Assembly: GCA_038120295.1 (NCBI GenBank)
Contig: JAYOLL010000039.1
Location: forward strand, 1 to 22,726
Reading direction: 5' to 3'
Length of the DNA stretch: 22,726 bases
Origin: JAYOEY01 sp038120295
GTDB taxonomy: Bacteria > Pseudomonadota > Alphaproteobacteria > MPNO01 > UBA2964
Shown here piece by piece: positions 13,983-21,931 of the stretch. The notes beneath the pieces are model-generated. The model was given only the letters and a program-made list of their open reading frames with translations. It did not search any database and was not told the DNA's origin. Numbering within the stretch: position 1 is the first letter of the stretch; every line of letters starts with the position of its first letter. The position numbers and the translations under genes are program-made.

Positions 13983-15641
13983 CTACGCTTCCTTGAACGC
14001 GTCGGTGATGGGGTAGCGGCGGTCGCGACCGAACGAGCGCTGGCTGATCTTGACCCCCGGCGGGGCCTGACGGCGCTTGTATTCAGCGCCCAGCAGCATG
14101 CGCCAGACCCGCTGCACCAGCTCGTGGTCGTGACCGGCCTCGGCGGTGGCGACGACGCCCATATCCTTTTCCACCAGGCAATTGAGAATGTCGTCCAGCA
14201 CGTCATAAGGAGGCAGCGTGTCCTGGTCGGTCTGGTCCGGTTTCAGCTCTGCCGAAGGTGGCTTGGTGATGATGCGCTCCGGCACGACCGGCCCCTCGGG
14301 CCCCAGTGCACCCGCCGGCCGGTTTTCATTGCGCCAGCGGCAGAGGGCAAACACCGTCATCTTGTAGACGTCCTTGAGCAGTGCGAATCCGCCGCACATG
14401 TCGCCATAGAGCGTGGCGTAGCCGACCGACATTTCCGACTTGTTGCCGGTGGAGACCACCATGGCGCCTGTCTTGTTGGAGAGCGCCATAAGGCTCAGCC
14501 CGCGCGCCCGCGCCTGGATGTTCTCTTCCGTCGTATCCGGCGGCGCGTCGCCAAACAGGGGCGAGAGCATTTCGTCGAACGCGCCCATCGCCGGGCCGAT
14601 ATTGATTTCATCCAGCTGCGCGCCGAGCAGTTCGCAGGCCTCTGCCGCGTCTTCCAGGCTTTCCCGGGACGTATAGGGCGAGGGCATCATGACGCAGTGA
14701 ACCCGGTCCGGTCCCAGAGCATCGACCGAGACCGCAGCTGTCAGGGCAGAGTCGATTCCACCCGACATGCCGATCAGCACACCGCGGAAGCGGTTCTTCT
14801 CGACGTAGTCGCGGAGGCCCAGACGCAGCGCCTGGTATATGCCGGCCAGCCCTTCGTCCGGCGCGGCACAGTCGGTCTTGGCGCATTCCCAGCCGTCCGG
14901 TCCTGACTGCCACTCTGTAACGGCGACCGCGTCGCGCCAGTCGGGGCAGCGCGCTCGAAGCGAGCGGTCGGCGCCGAGAACGAAGGAACCTCCGTCGAAC
15001 ACCAGCTCGTCCTGACCGCCAAGCTGGTTGACGTAGATCAACGGCAGGCCGGATTCGACGACGCGCGCGACGGCGAGGTTCAGCCGTTCGTCCCACTTGT
15101 CATGGGTGTAAGGCGAACCGTTGAGCACCACGAGCAGTTCCGCGCCCGATTCCTCAAGGCATTCCGTTACATCCGGCGTCCACATGTCCTCGCAGACAAG
15201 CACCCCCAGCCGGACGTCGCGAAAATTGATCGGGCCGGGCAGCGGTCCGGCGGAAAAGACCCGCTTTTCGTCGAACACGCCGTAATTGGGCAAATCGTGC
15301 TTGAAGCGGACCGCAGCCACTTTGCCGCCGTCGAGCAACAGCGCCGCATTGTAAACCGTGCCGTCTTCCACCCAGAGCGAGCCGATCAGCAGGGCAGGCC
15401 CGCCGTCGCCGGTCTCCGCCGCCAGCGCGTCGACCGCACTGGCGCAGGCTTCCTGAAAGGAGGGGCGGACCACCAGGTCTTCTGGCGGGTAGCCGGGAAT
15501 AACCAGTTCGCTCGTTACCAGCAGGTCGCATCCTGCGTTTGCGGCTTCGGCTCGAGCCTTTCGGACAAGGTTGGCGTTGCCGTCGATGTCGCCGACAGTG
15601 GGGTTGAGTTGTGCCAACGCGATTTTCAGATGATCGGTCAT
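13983..15641 (-). CDS. nadE: Glutamine-dependent NAD+ synthetase
   Basis: 552-aa two-domain enzyme making NAD+ from nicotinic acid adenine dinucleotide, ATP and glutamine. The N-terminal nitrilase-type glutaminase has its triad E45 (TSELVIPGY), K114 (KHDLPNYGVFDE) and C150 (VCEDMW). The C-terminal synthetase has the PP-loop S293-G-G-I-D-S298 and STGNKSEMSVGYATLYGDM. Length fits the bacterial glutamine-using form. It is followed after 4 nt by cysS, so the two are surely co-transcribed; the upstream DAHP synthase gene ends 76 nt before it, with a short hairpin in that gap. Confidence 0.96.
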   Translation of the reverse strand: MTDHLKIALAQLNPTVGDIDGNANLVRKARAEAANAGCDLLVTSELVIPGYPPEDLVVRPSFQEACASAVDALAAETGDGGPALLIGSLWVEDGTVYNAALLLDGGKVAAVRFKHDLPNYGVFDEKRVFSAGPLPGPINFRDVRLGVLVCEDMWTPDVTECLEESGAELLVVLNGSPYTHDKWDERLNLAVARVVESGLPLIYVNQLGGQDELVFDGGSFVLGADRSLRARCPDWRDAVAVTEWQSGPDGWECAKTDCAAPDEGLAGIYQALRLGLRDYVEKNRFRGVLIGMSGGIDSALTAAVSVDALGPDRVHCVMMPSPYTSRESLEDAAEACELLGAQLDEINIGPAMGAFDEMLSPLFGDAPPDTTEENIQARARGLSLMALSNKTGAMVVSTGNKSEMSVGYATLYGDMCGGFALLKDVYKMTVFALCRWRNENRPAGALGPEGPVVPERIITKPPSAELKPDQTDQDTLPPYDVLDDILNCLVEKDMGVVATAEAGHDHELVQRVWRMLLGAEYKRRQAPPGVKISQRSFGRDRRYPITDAFKEA

Positions 15642-15662
15642 GGGATTTTCTACACGAAGACA

Positions 15663-15677
15663 GGCCGGAACCCGGCC
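15663..15677 (-). other. Intercistronic hairpin between DAHP synthase gene and nadE
   Basis: Perfect GGCCGG-GTT-CCGGCC stem-loop (6 bp, 3-base loop) in the 76-base gap, about 20 bases before the nadE ATG. The following bases are only moderately T-rich, so it could be a weak terminator, a processing site or a stabiliser of the upstream mRNA. Confidence 0.35.
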
Positions 15678-15717
15678 AACTCTCTGACAGGATTACAGGA
15701 CGTGTCTGCTCCGTTGG

Positions 15718-17100
15718 CTAACCGTTCGCCGCTTGCGGGATGGCGCGTTCGGCGCGTTTCTCCTTCAGCATTTCGGCGATCAGGAAGGCGAGTTCCAGAG
15801 ACTGTTCGGCGTTAAGCCTCGGGTCGCAGTGCGTGTGATACCGGTCTGCGAGACCTGCCTCGGTAATTTCCCGCGCACCGCCTACGCATTCGGTGACATT
15901 CTGGCCGGTCAATTCCAGATGGATGCCGCCCAGATAGGTGCCTTCCGCCTTGTGCACCGCGAAGCACCGCTCGACCTCCTCGCGGATCCGGTCGAACGGG
16001 CGCGTCTTGTAGCCGTTATCCGCCTTGATCGTGTTGCCGTGCATCGGGTCGCAGGACCAGACGATGCTCTTTCCTTCCCGCTGGACAGCGCGCAGCAGCG
16101 CCGGCAGGCATTTCTCGACCTGCTCGTTGCCCATGCGGGTAATGATGGTCAGCCGGCCTGGAATATTGTCTGGGTTAAGCGCATCGATCACGCGCAGCAG
16201 CCCGTCGGGTGTCTGCGTCGGGCCGGCCTTGGCGCCCAGCGGGTTACCGACGCCGCGCAGGAACTCGATATGCGCGTCTTCCGGATCGCGCGTCCGATCG
16301 CCGACCCAAAGCATATGAGCCGATGTGTCGTACCAGTCGCCCGTGGTGCTGTCGACGCGGGTCATCGCCTGCTCGTACACCGGAAGCAGCGATTCGTGGG
16401 AGGTATAGAATTCGGTCTCGCGGATCTGCGGCGTGGACGCCGACGTCAGCCCGCAGGCGGCCATGAAGCTCAATGTCTCGTCCAGCCGCTCGGCCAGGTC
16501 GCGATAGCGTTCGCTCGCCGGCGACTGTTCGACGAACCCCAGATTCCACCGGTGAACCTGATGCAGGTCGGCGTAACCGCCCTGGGCGAAGGCGCGCAGC
16601 AGGTTGAGCGTCGCCGCCGACTGGTTATAGGCGCGGATCATGCGTTCCGGGTCGGGGTTTCGCGCCTCCTCGGTGAACTCGATCGCGTTGACGGAGTCGC
16701 CGCGATAGCTCGGCAGCTCGATGTCGCCCTGTTTCTCGGTCGGCTCGCTACGGGGCTTGGCGAACTGTCCCGCCATGCGCCCCACTTTCACGACCGGGCA
16801 GCTGGCGCCGAAGGTGAGGATGACGGCCATCTGCAGCAGGACCCGCAGCGTGTCGCGGATATTGTCGGGTCGGAACTCGGCGAAGCTTTCCGCGCAGTCG
16901 CCGCCCTGCAGCAGGAAGGAACGGCCTTCCGCTACTTCGGCAAGCTGTTCGCGGAGCCTGCGCGCCTCACCCGCAAAAACCAGCGGCGGATAGGTCCGAA
17001 GCTGTTCTTCAGCGGCACGCAGCGCCTCGGCGTCGGGATAATCCGGCACCTGTATTATGTTCTTTTTCCGCCAGCTATCCGGCGTCCATCCCCTGGCCAT
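15718..17100 (-). CDS. aroG: 3-deoxy-7-phosphoheptulonate (DAHP) synthase, class II
   Basis: 460-aa enzyme joining phosphoenolpyruvate and erythrose-4-phosphate, the first step of the shikimate pathway. Class II (plant/actinobacterial type) by motif order: LLQGGDCAESF, KVGRMAGQFAKPRS, HMLWVGDRTR, GNPLGAKAGPTQ, ITRMGNEQ, CDPMHGNT and GGIHLELTGQNVTECVGG. The ATG at 17100 has a strong AAAGGAG seven bases upstream, so the longer frame starting at 17157 is not used. Symbols for class II enzymes vary (aroG, aroF, aroH); aroG is used loosely. It heads the minus-strand row leading to nadE. On the minus strand CATAAT (17163-17168) could be a -10 box, but no good -35 was seen. Confidence 0.96.
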   Translation of the reverse strand: MARGWTPDSWRKKNIIQVPDYPDAEALRAAEEQLRTYPPLVFAGEARRLREQLAEVAEGRSFLLQGGDCAESFAEFRPDNIRDTLRVLLQMAVILTFGASCPVVKVGRMAGQFAKPRSEPTEKQGDIELPSYRGDSVNAIEFTEEARNPDPERMIRAYNQSAATLNLLRAFAQGGYADLHQVHRWNLGFVEQSPASERYRDLAERLDETLSFMAACGLTSASTPQIRETEFYTSHESLLPVYEQAMTRVDSTTGDWYDTSAHMLWVGDRTRDPEDAHIEFLRGVGNPLGAKAGPTQTPDGLLRVIDALNPDNIPGRLTIITRMGNEQVEKCLPALLRAVQREGKSIVWSCDPMHGNTIKADNGYKTRPFDRIREEVERCFAVHKAEGTYLGGIHLELTGQNVTECVGGAREITEAGLADRYHTHCDPRLNAEQSLELAFLIAEMLKEKRAERAIPQAANG

Positions 17101-17220
17101 CGGCCAACTCCTTTCAGGGTCTCGTCTGGTACGGCTCCGACGCCCGAGGGTGCGCACAATGGATTATGCCCGCCGCTCGCCCGGCGGAGCCGATGATCGC
17201 GGAGCATTCTCCCACCCTGA

Positions 17221-17237
17221 TTTGTACCTTGTACAAA
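17221..17237. promoter_or_regulatory. Perfect dyad TTTGTAC-N3-GTACAAA, candidate operator
   Basis: Seven-base perfect arms around a 3-base spacer, about 120 bases upstream of the DAHP synthase ATG. The symmetry fits a dimeric helix-turn-helix repressor or activator. The sequence matches no operator that I recognise (not TyrR- or TrpR-like). A single half-site core TTTTGTAC recurs at 17531-17538 and, inverted, at 17964-17971 next to the start of the small gene. Confidence 0.35.
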
Positions 17238-17560
17238 CCACCGGGTGATCGTCGTTTTCCGCAGAAAGAAAGGCTATACGCCGTTTGCTGCCCTGTTTCC
17301 AGTGAAATGACGCGGTTTTGTCGCTCGCTGAGGCATTCGCTAGGGCCGGTTTTATCCGACTGATTTGATCGAACTCATTGAAACTGATGCTGTCCGTCCG
17401 GCGCTGGTCCGGCTTACGGCTTGGCTGCCTTTTATGTAGGCCGCCTTGCAACCATTAATATTTCTATTGAATGGTTCTTCGTCTCTGTGTGACCGGGTTG
17501 GTTAAATAGTCTTGCCTGGATTCGTAACAGTTTTGTACGAAAATTATCGTAGTTATGAAG

Positions 17561-17590
17561 ACGCCGGCGGTGCGTCAGCGCCGCCGGCGT
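17561..17590. other. Strong GC hairpin (13-bp stem, 4-base loop)
   Basis: ACGCCGGCGGTGC and GCGCCGCCGGCGT flank a GTCA loop. Read on the plus strand all 13 positions pair, with one G-U wobble; on the minus strand the wobble becomes an A-C mismatch. It lies about 85 bases beyond the stop of the small minus-strand gene. Neither side has a U-run in the right place, so a classical intrinsic terminator is not shown, but a stabilising or Rho-assisted 3' end is possible. Confidence 0.5.
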
Positions 17591-17674
17591 AAAACCGACT
17601 CTGGAAATAAATCGGAATCGGGCAATAAAGGATCGAAAGATTCAATCCGATATTGCCGGAAAATCGGAAGGCGG

Positions 17675-17962
17675 TCAGGCCGGCTTTACGTTCCGGCGGG
17701 CGACAAAACCATTGGCGCCCTTGCCTTTGGCCTTCTTGACCGTATAGCCGTAATTGCCGAGTTTGAAGCTCTTGTCGTTGACATAGGGCGCCAGCGCTTC
17801 TTCCAGCGCACGGGCCACCGGGTCCGCCATTTCGACCTGACTCGGCTTGTTTGCAAGCCATTTCGTGAACGCTTCGTCAGCAATCTGTTCGCCAAGCGAT
17901 TTACGTAGTGCGTTAAGTTTCCGAATTTCGCCCTTGGAAAGGGCCTTCTCATTGATGGCCAT
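17675..17962 (-). CDS. Small conserved-looking protein, unknown function
   Basis: 95-aa hydrophilic basic protein beginning MAINEKALSKGEIRKLNALR. Start placed at ATG 17962 (a TTG three codons upstream is possible); no clear ribosome site precedes it. Residues 1-45 look alpha-helical with alternating charge, 50-65 are acidic (VARALEEALAPYV), and the end is Lys/Arg-rich with glycine (KKAKGKGANGFVARRN), which could contact nucleic acid, though that is only a compositional remark. No signal peptide or membrane segment. Codon pattern and protein-like composition favour a real gene. No family recognised with certainty. Stands alone: 185 bases after the coxL-like stop on the same strand. Confidence 0.6.
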   Translation of the reverse strand: MAINEKALSKGEIRKLNALRKSLGEQIADEAFTKWLANKPSQVEMADPVARALEEALAPYVNDKSFKLGNYGYTVKKAKGKGANGFVARRNVKPA

Positions 17963-18147
17963 GATGTACAAAACTTTTTAGTTACTGGGGAGGGGAAACA
18001 TGCGCAGACTATCCCGAAATGTCAATCGTTTCTTTCAGGTCTTTGCCATGGAATAGCGTAATTCCCGGGTAATACCGGAAACGATTTCGATGGCCGGTTT
18101 TAGGCCGAACTGTATCCGCAAGAGACGGGCGCGCGGAGGCCGCCGGG

Positions 18148-20484
18148 TTACCCTTTCGCCTGCTGCAGCGCCGCCCAGACCTTCTGCGGCGTTGCCGGCA
18201 TCTCAATCGTCGGCGCGCCGGCGCGGTGCAACGCGTCGTTGATCGCGTTCATGACGGCCGGCAGCGCGCCGACCGTGCCGGCTTCGCCGACGCCCTTGAC
18301 GCCCAGCGGGTTGCGCTCGGTCGGGATCACGTTGGCGGCGATGTCGAAGCTCGGGAAATCGTCCGCCCGGGGCATGCCGTAATCCATGAAGGAGCCGGTC
18401 GTCATCTGGCCGCTGTCGGGATCGTAGACGACCTCCTCCATCAGGATCTGGCTTGCGCCCTGGACGATGCCGCCATGGACCTGCCCGTCGAACAGGAGCG
18501 GGTTGAGGATCGTGCCGGCATCGTCGACGGCCGAGTACCGCACCAGCTTGACTTCGCCGGTGTCGGCATCGATCTCGACTTCCGCCAGATGGCAGCCGTT
18601 GGGATAGGTCGGATACTGGCCCTGTCCCATGCCGAACTCGCCGTGCTCGTAGAGGCCTGGCTCGATATCGGGCGGCAGGTTGGGCTTCTGGAAGGCGGTT
18701 CGCGCCACATCCTTCATCTCGACCGACCGGTCGGTGCCGGCAACCGTAAATTTGCCGTCGGCGAATACGATGTCGCTGTCGGCGGCTTCCAGCATGTGCG
18801 CGGCGATCTTCTTGCCTTTTTCGACGATTTTCTCAGCCGCGTTAACGACGGCAGAGCCAACGAACACGGCGCAGCGCGCGTTAAACGTGCCAACGCCCGT
18901 TGCGACCTTGTCGGTGTCGCCGTAGCGGTAAGTGATGCCGTCCGCATCCACTCCGAGCTTGTCGGCCAGCACCTGCTTGAAGGTGGTGGCATGGCCCTGC
19001 CCGTGATCCATGGCGCCCGACAGCAGCGTGATGCCGCCCTGCGGATCGAACCGGACCTCTACATGCTCGAAATTTGTGCTGGCGACGCCGGTGACGGAGT
19101 TGGACGATCCGATGCCCAGCAGCTTGCCGCGCGATTTCGCGTCCGCCCGGCGGGAATCGACGCTGTCGTACTCGCCGGTCTTCAGGCAGTCCTCGAAATT
19201 ACGGACGAAATCGCCGCAATCGTAGATGTCGCCGAAGCAGGTGGTGAACGGCATGGCGTCGGGCCCTATCGTGTTGATCCGGCGCAGCTCGATCGGGTCG
19301 ATCCCGACCTCACGCGCAGCCACATCGACCATGCATTCGATTACGTAGACCGGTTCCGGCTTGGCGCCGCCGCGATACTGCGCGTTGCCGATCATGTTGG
19401 TGAACGCGCCGGTGACCTTGCTGTGGATCGCCGGAATGCCGTAGACGCCGGCCAGCCCGCCGAGTCCGCCCGTGGTCGAGCGGATATTGCGGTCGGTCGA
19501 GAAATAGGCCCCGATCGGCACCTTGGTATGGGTACGCATGCCGAGGAATTTATGGTTCTCGTCGAGCGCGATTTCCGCGTCGACCAGCCCGCCGCGGCCC
19601 TGCTCATCCGTCAGCAGGCTTTCGGCGCGGTCGGCCATCCATTTGACGGGACGCTCGACGACTTCCGACGCCCAGAGCGCGAGGCTGTACTCGGGATAGC
19701 AGCCGCCCTTGATGCCGAACCCGCCGCCCATATTGTCGCAGACGACATGAAGTTTCCGTTGCGGGATGCCGAACACCATGCCCGAAATCTGGTTGCGGAT
19801 GGCGTGAACGCCCTGCACCGTGGCGCGGAGCTCGTAGCGGTCCTCGAACGCATCGTAATGGGCGATGCAGCCGCGCGTTTCCATCGCGTTGCAGGCGACG
19901 CGGGTGACCATGACCCGGTGTTTAACCACCTTCGCCGCTCTTGCGAAGGCGGCATCGACTGCTGCGACGTCACCCTTTTCAAAGGTGAAGGCCTCGTTGG
20001 TCAGGTTCTCGTCCCATATCGCGGTCGCGCCGTCTACCAGCGCATCGTCGACCGAATTGACCGAGGGCAGCGGCTCGTAATCGACCTCAATCAGCTCGGC
20101 GGCATCCTTCGCCTGCGCGACCGTTTCCGCTACCACAAACGCCACCGCTTCGCCGACATAGCGAACCCGCCCCTGCGCCAGTAGCGGCTGCGGGGTCCCG
20201 AAACCGGGAGAACCGTCGGCGCGTTTGCCGGTCGCGTTGGCCTTGAGTGGTCCCAGCCCGCGTTCCTTCAGCTCGTCGCCGGTCAATACCGCGAGGACGC
20301 CCGGTGCCTGCCTGGCCACCGAAACATCGATAGATTTGATATCCGCATGAGCGAAGGGCGAGCGCAGCACATGGGCGCGCGCCTGGTTCAGAATGTTGAC
20401 GTCGTCGAGATAGCGCCCGCGGCCGGTCAAAAGCCGCAGGTCTTCTTCACGCTGAACGGGGTCGCCGATGCGCATCATATTCAT
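18148..20484 (-). CDS. Molybdenum hydroxylase large subunit (CoxL / xanthine dehydrogenase family), orphan
   Basis: 778-aa molybdopterin-cytosine-dinucleotide-binding subunit of the xanthine dehydrogenase/aerobic CO dehydrogenase family; normally a partner to FAD and 2Fe-2S subunits. Visible marks: GRGRYLDDV near 21-29, N251-M-G-G-G-F-G-I-K (cofactor loop), and the catalytic glutamate E734 in GVGEAG. The active-site loop is Q369-Y-R-G-G-A-K-P-E377. True CO dehydrogenase (form I) has A-Y-x-C-S-F-R and form II has A-Y-R-G-A-G-R, so CO oxidation is not supported; substrate unknown (aldehyde or N-heterocycle are usual). AAGGTG seven bases before ATG 20484 supports the start. No coxS/coxM-like genes are next to it, so partners must be encoded elsewhere. 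An alpha/beta hydrolase gene lies 87 nt upstream. Confidence 0.9.
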   Translation of the reverse strand: MNMMRIGDPVQREEDLRLLTGRGRYLDDVNILNQARAHVLRSPFAHADIKSIDVSVARQAPGVLAVLTGDELKERGLGPLKANATGKRADGSPGFGTPQPLLAQGRVRYVGEAVAFVVAETVAQAKDAAELIEVDYEPLPSVNSVDDALVDGATAIWDENLTNEAFTFEKGDVAAVDAAFARAAKVVKHRVMVTRVACNAMETRGCIAHYDAFEDRYELRATVQGVHAIRNQISGMVFGIPQRKLHVVCDNMGGGFGIKGGCYPEYSLALWASEVVERPVKWMADRAESLLTDEQGRGGLVDAEIALDENHKFLGMRTHTKVPIGAYFSTDRNIRSTTGGLGGLAGVYGIPAIHSKVTGAFTNMIGNAQYRGGAKPEPVYVIECMVDVAAREVGIDPIELRRINTIGPDAMPFTTCFGDIYDCGDFVRNFEDCLKTGEYDSVDSRRADAKSRGKLLGIGSSNSVTGVASTNFEHVEVRFDPQGGITLLSGAMDHGQGHATTFKQVLADKLGVDADGITYRYGDTDKVATGVGTFNARCAVFVGSAVVNAAEKIVEKGKKIAAHMLEAADSDIVFADGKFTVAGTDRSVEMKDVARTAFQKPNLPPDIEPGLYEHGEFGMGQGQYPTYPNGCHLAEVEIDADTGEVKLVRYSAVDDAGTILNPLLFDGQVHGGIVQGASQILMEEVVYDPDSGQMTTGSFMDYGMPRADDFPSFDIAANVIPTERNPLGVKGVGEAGTVGALPAVMNAINDALHRAGAPTIEMPATPQKVWAALQQAKG

Positions 20485-20571
20485 GGGTCGTCACCTTGAA
20501 GAATGAGAGTTCGTCATTGCATCCCATTCTAAAGCTGACGACAAGGCCCGTCCATTGAACCCAGTTATCGC

Positions 20572-21807
20572 CTATACAAATTCGTCGGTCCGCCGCCCGG
20601 TGCTGTCGACGAAGACCTTCGAGCTTTTGAGCGGTTGGCCGTCGAGTCGCGCCTGAATCCAGTCGACCTGGTAGACCCGCGGCGGTTCGCCGTTGACTAC
20701 AGAGGGGGCGTCGGCGACCGAATGGTTGGCGCCTTCATAGACCACGATCTCCTTTGGAGACTGGATCCTGTCGAACACGTCGTAGGAATGCTCGACCGGG
20801 CTCAGCTGGTCCTGCTCGCCAGCGAGGATCAGCACCGGGCAGGTGATCGCCGGCGCGGTAGGGCGCAGATCGATGTCCTTTGCGAACTCGTCGAACGCGT
20901 CCTCATCGTCGTAACCCGCCATCCACATATAGCGCAGCTTGAAGGACGGCGAGGCCATGTTGAAGATCGTGTTGCAGCCCGGCTCGTGGCACACGCCGGA
21001 TACGGCGACACCCTTGCAGCGGTCGCCAAGCGCAGCGGCCCATTGCAGCCCCCAGTACGTGCCGAAGCTGGTGCCCCGGATCAGCAGCCGGTCGGGATCG
21101 ATGGCGGGGTGCTTTTCCAGCCAGTCGAATACGACTTCGGCGGCCTGCATGTGGTTGGTGGCGGTGACATGGATGCCGCGCGACGCGCTTTCCGCCTGGC
21201 CCGGCCCGTCGATGGTCAGCACAGCCATGCCGCGGTTGAGGTACGGGTCGCCATACATTGAGACTCCGGTTTCCTTGCTGGAATCCATGCCGGGAATGTT
21301 GACGACACAGGGAAAGGTTTCGCCCGCCGCCGGTTCGTGCGGCAGATGGAGATAGGCCGGAAGCTCCTTGCCTTCGAACTCAATGCCGACGATCTCCACC
21401 GGGTGCGCGGATAGCTCGGCGAATTTCGCGTAGCAGTGGTTCATGCGGATCTCGAGATTTTCGAGCTCTTCCGTCGTTTCGAAGATCGGCCAGCGCGCTG
21501 ACGCCCAGAGCAGCGAGGCCGTCAGATAGCTTTCGCGCGCGGTGATAAGCCGCCCGGCTTCCTCGAACGCGACCGCCTTGGCCTCGCGTTTTTTTGCACT
21601 GATCGAAAACTCACGGACGAAATCGCCGACCCGCTTGATCCGGGCCGCGGTGGCGCGAAATTCCGGAACCGATCCCGGAGCGGCCGGCGCGCTCATATAG
21701 CCGATCCGGTGCTGGTCCCATTCGACGCCGACAGTGCGTATCACCGCATCCAGAATCCAGCGCTGCTCGGCCCAGCGTTTCATGCGTGTATCGACGGGTT
21801 TCGCCAT
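20572..21807 (-). CDS. Alpha/beta hydrolase of the FrsA / 2,6-dihydroxypseudooxynicotine hydrolase type
   Basis: 411-aa cytoplasmic hydrolase. Two ATGs sit side by side; the second (21807) has GGGAG six bases upstream and is preferred. An N-terminal helical part of about 130 residues precedes the alpha/beta core, as in FrsA-like and pseudooxynicotine C-C hydrolases. Catalytic triad by motif: nucleophile S247 in GTSFG, D333 in AGEQDQLSP and H362 in EGANHSVADA; an oxyanion-type segment is NIPGMDSSKE near 170. Substrate unknown; C-C or ester bond cleavage of an organic acid or aromatic derivative is the family's usual job. It runs toward the molybdenum hydroxylase gene and is divergent from the GMC oxidoreductase gene, suggesting a small catabolic group. 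Confidence 0.82.
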   Translation of the reverse strand: MAKPVDTRMKRWAEQRWILDAVIRTVGVEWDQHRIGYMSAPAAPGSVPEFRATAARIKRVGDFVREFSISAKKREAKAVAFEEAGRLITARESYLTASLLWASARWPIFETTEELENLEIRMNHCYAKFAELSAHPVEIVGIEFEGKELPAYLHLPHEPAAGETFPCVVNIPGMDSSKETGVSMYGDPYLNRGMAVLTIDGPGQAESASRGIHVTATNHMQAAEVVFDWLEKHPAIDPDRLLIRGTSFGTYWGLQWAAALGDRCKGVAVSGVCHEPGCNTIFNMASPSFKLRYMWMAGYDDEDAFDEFAKDIDLRPTAPAITCPVLILAGEQDQLSPVEHSYDVFDRIQSPKEIVVYEGANHSVADAPSVVNGEPPRVYQVDWIQARLDGQPLKSSKVFVDSTGRRTDEFV

Positions 21808-21931
21808 CATATTCTCCCTGAGTGCTTTTCGTTGCCGCCATGATTGCCGATGGTTGCGGGCGAGTCATCTCCCGTGCGCGTCAAAATTTTCCGGTGTACG
21901 CTGCAACAAATCTGCAACAGCGAGGCGGGTC

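Larger units (their letters stand above)
17101..17674. other. Non-coding region, AT-richer than surroundings
   Basis: 574 bases with no convincing gene. The part from about 17440 to 17560 is visibly AT-rich. It contains a TTTGTAC/GTACAAA dyad (17221-17237), a loose repeat of the same TTTTGTAC core at 17531-17538, and the GC hairpin at 17561-17590. A 95-codon frame on the minus strand (17164-17451) has no family look and is not called. It should include the promoter of the DAHP synthase gene and the 3' end of the small downstream gene; an unrecognised small RNA cannot be excluded. Confidence 0.5.

Noticed and set aside
15733..17196. Open frame on the plus strand opposite the DAHP synthase gene
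   Set aside because: Mirror frame of a well-identified class II DAHP synthase; no start signals or motifs.
17164..17451. 95-codon open frame on the minus strand upstream of the DAHP synthase gene
   Set aside because: No ribosome site, no family look, and it crosses the dyad and likely promoter region; treated as chance.
18020..18025. Perfect TTGACA (minus strand) as -35 of the small gene's promoter
   Set aside because: At 16-18 bases downstream the sequence is GCATGTTT, a poor -10 match, so no promoter is called.
18226..20184. Long open frame (652 codons) on the plus strand opposite the molybdenum hydroxylase gene
   Set aside because: Antisense shadow of a GC-rich gene: Arg/Asp/Val/Ala-rich, no family motifs, while the opposite strand encodes a clear CoxL-family protein.
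18148..20484. Annotation as aerobic CO dehydrogenase CoxL
   Set aside because: The A-Y-x-C-S-F-R loop needed for the Mo-Cu site is replaced by Q-Y-R-G-G-A-K-P-E and coxS/coxM are absent, so only the superfamily is claimed.
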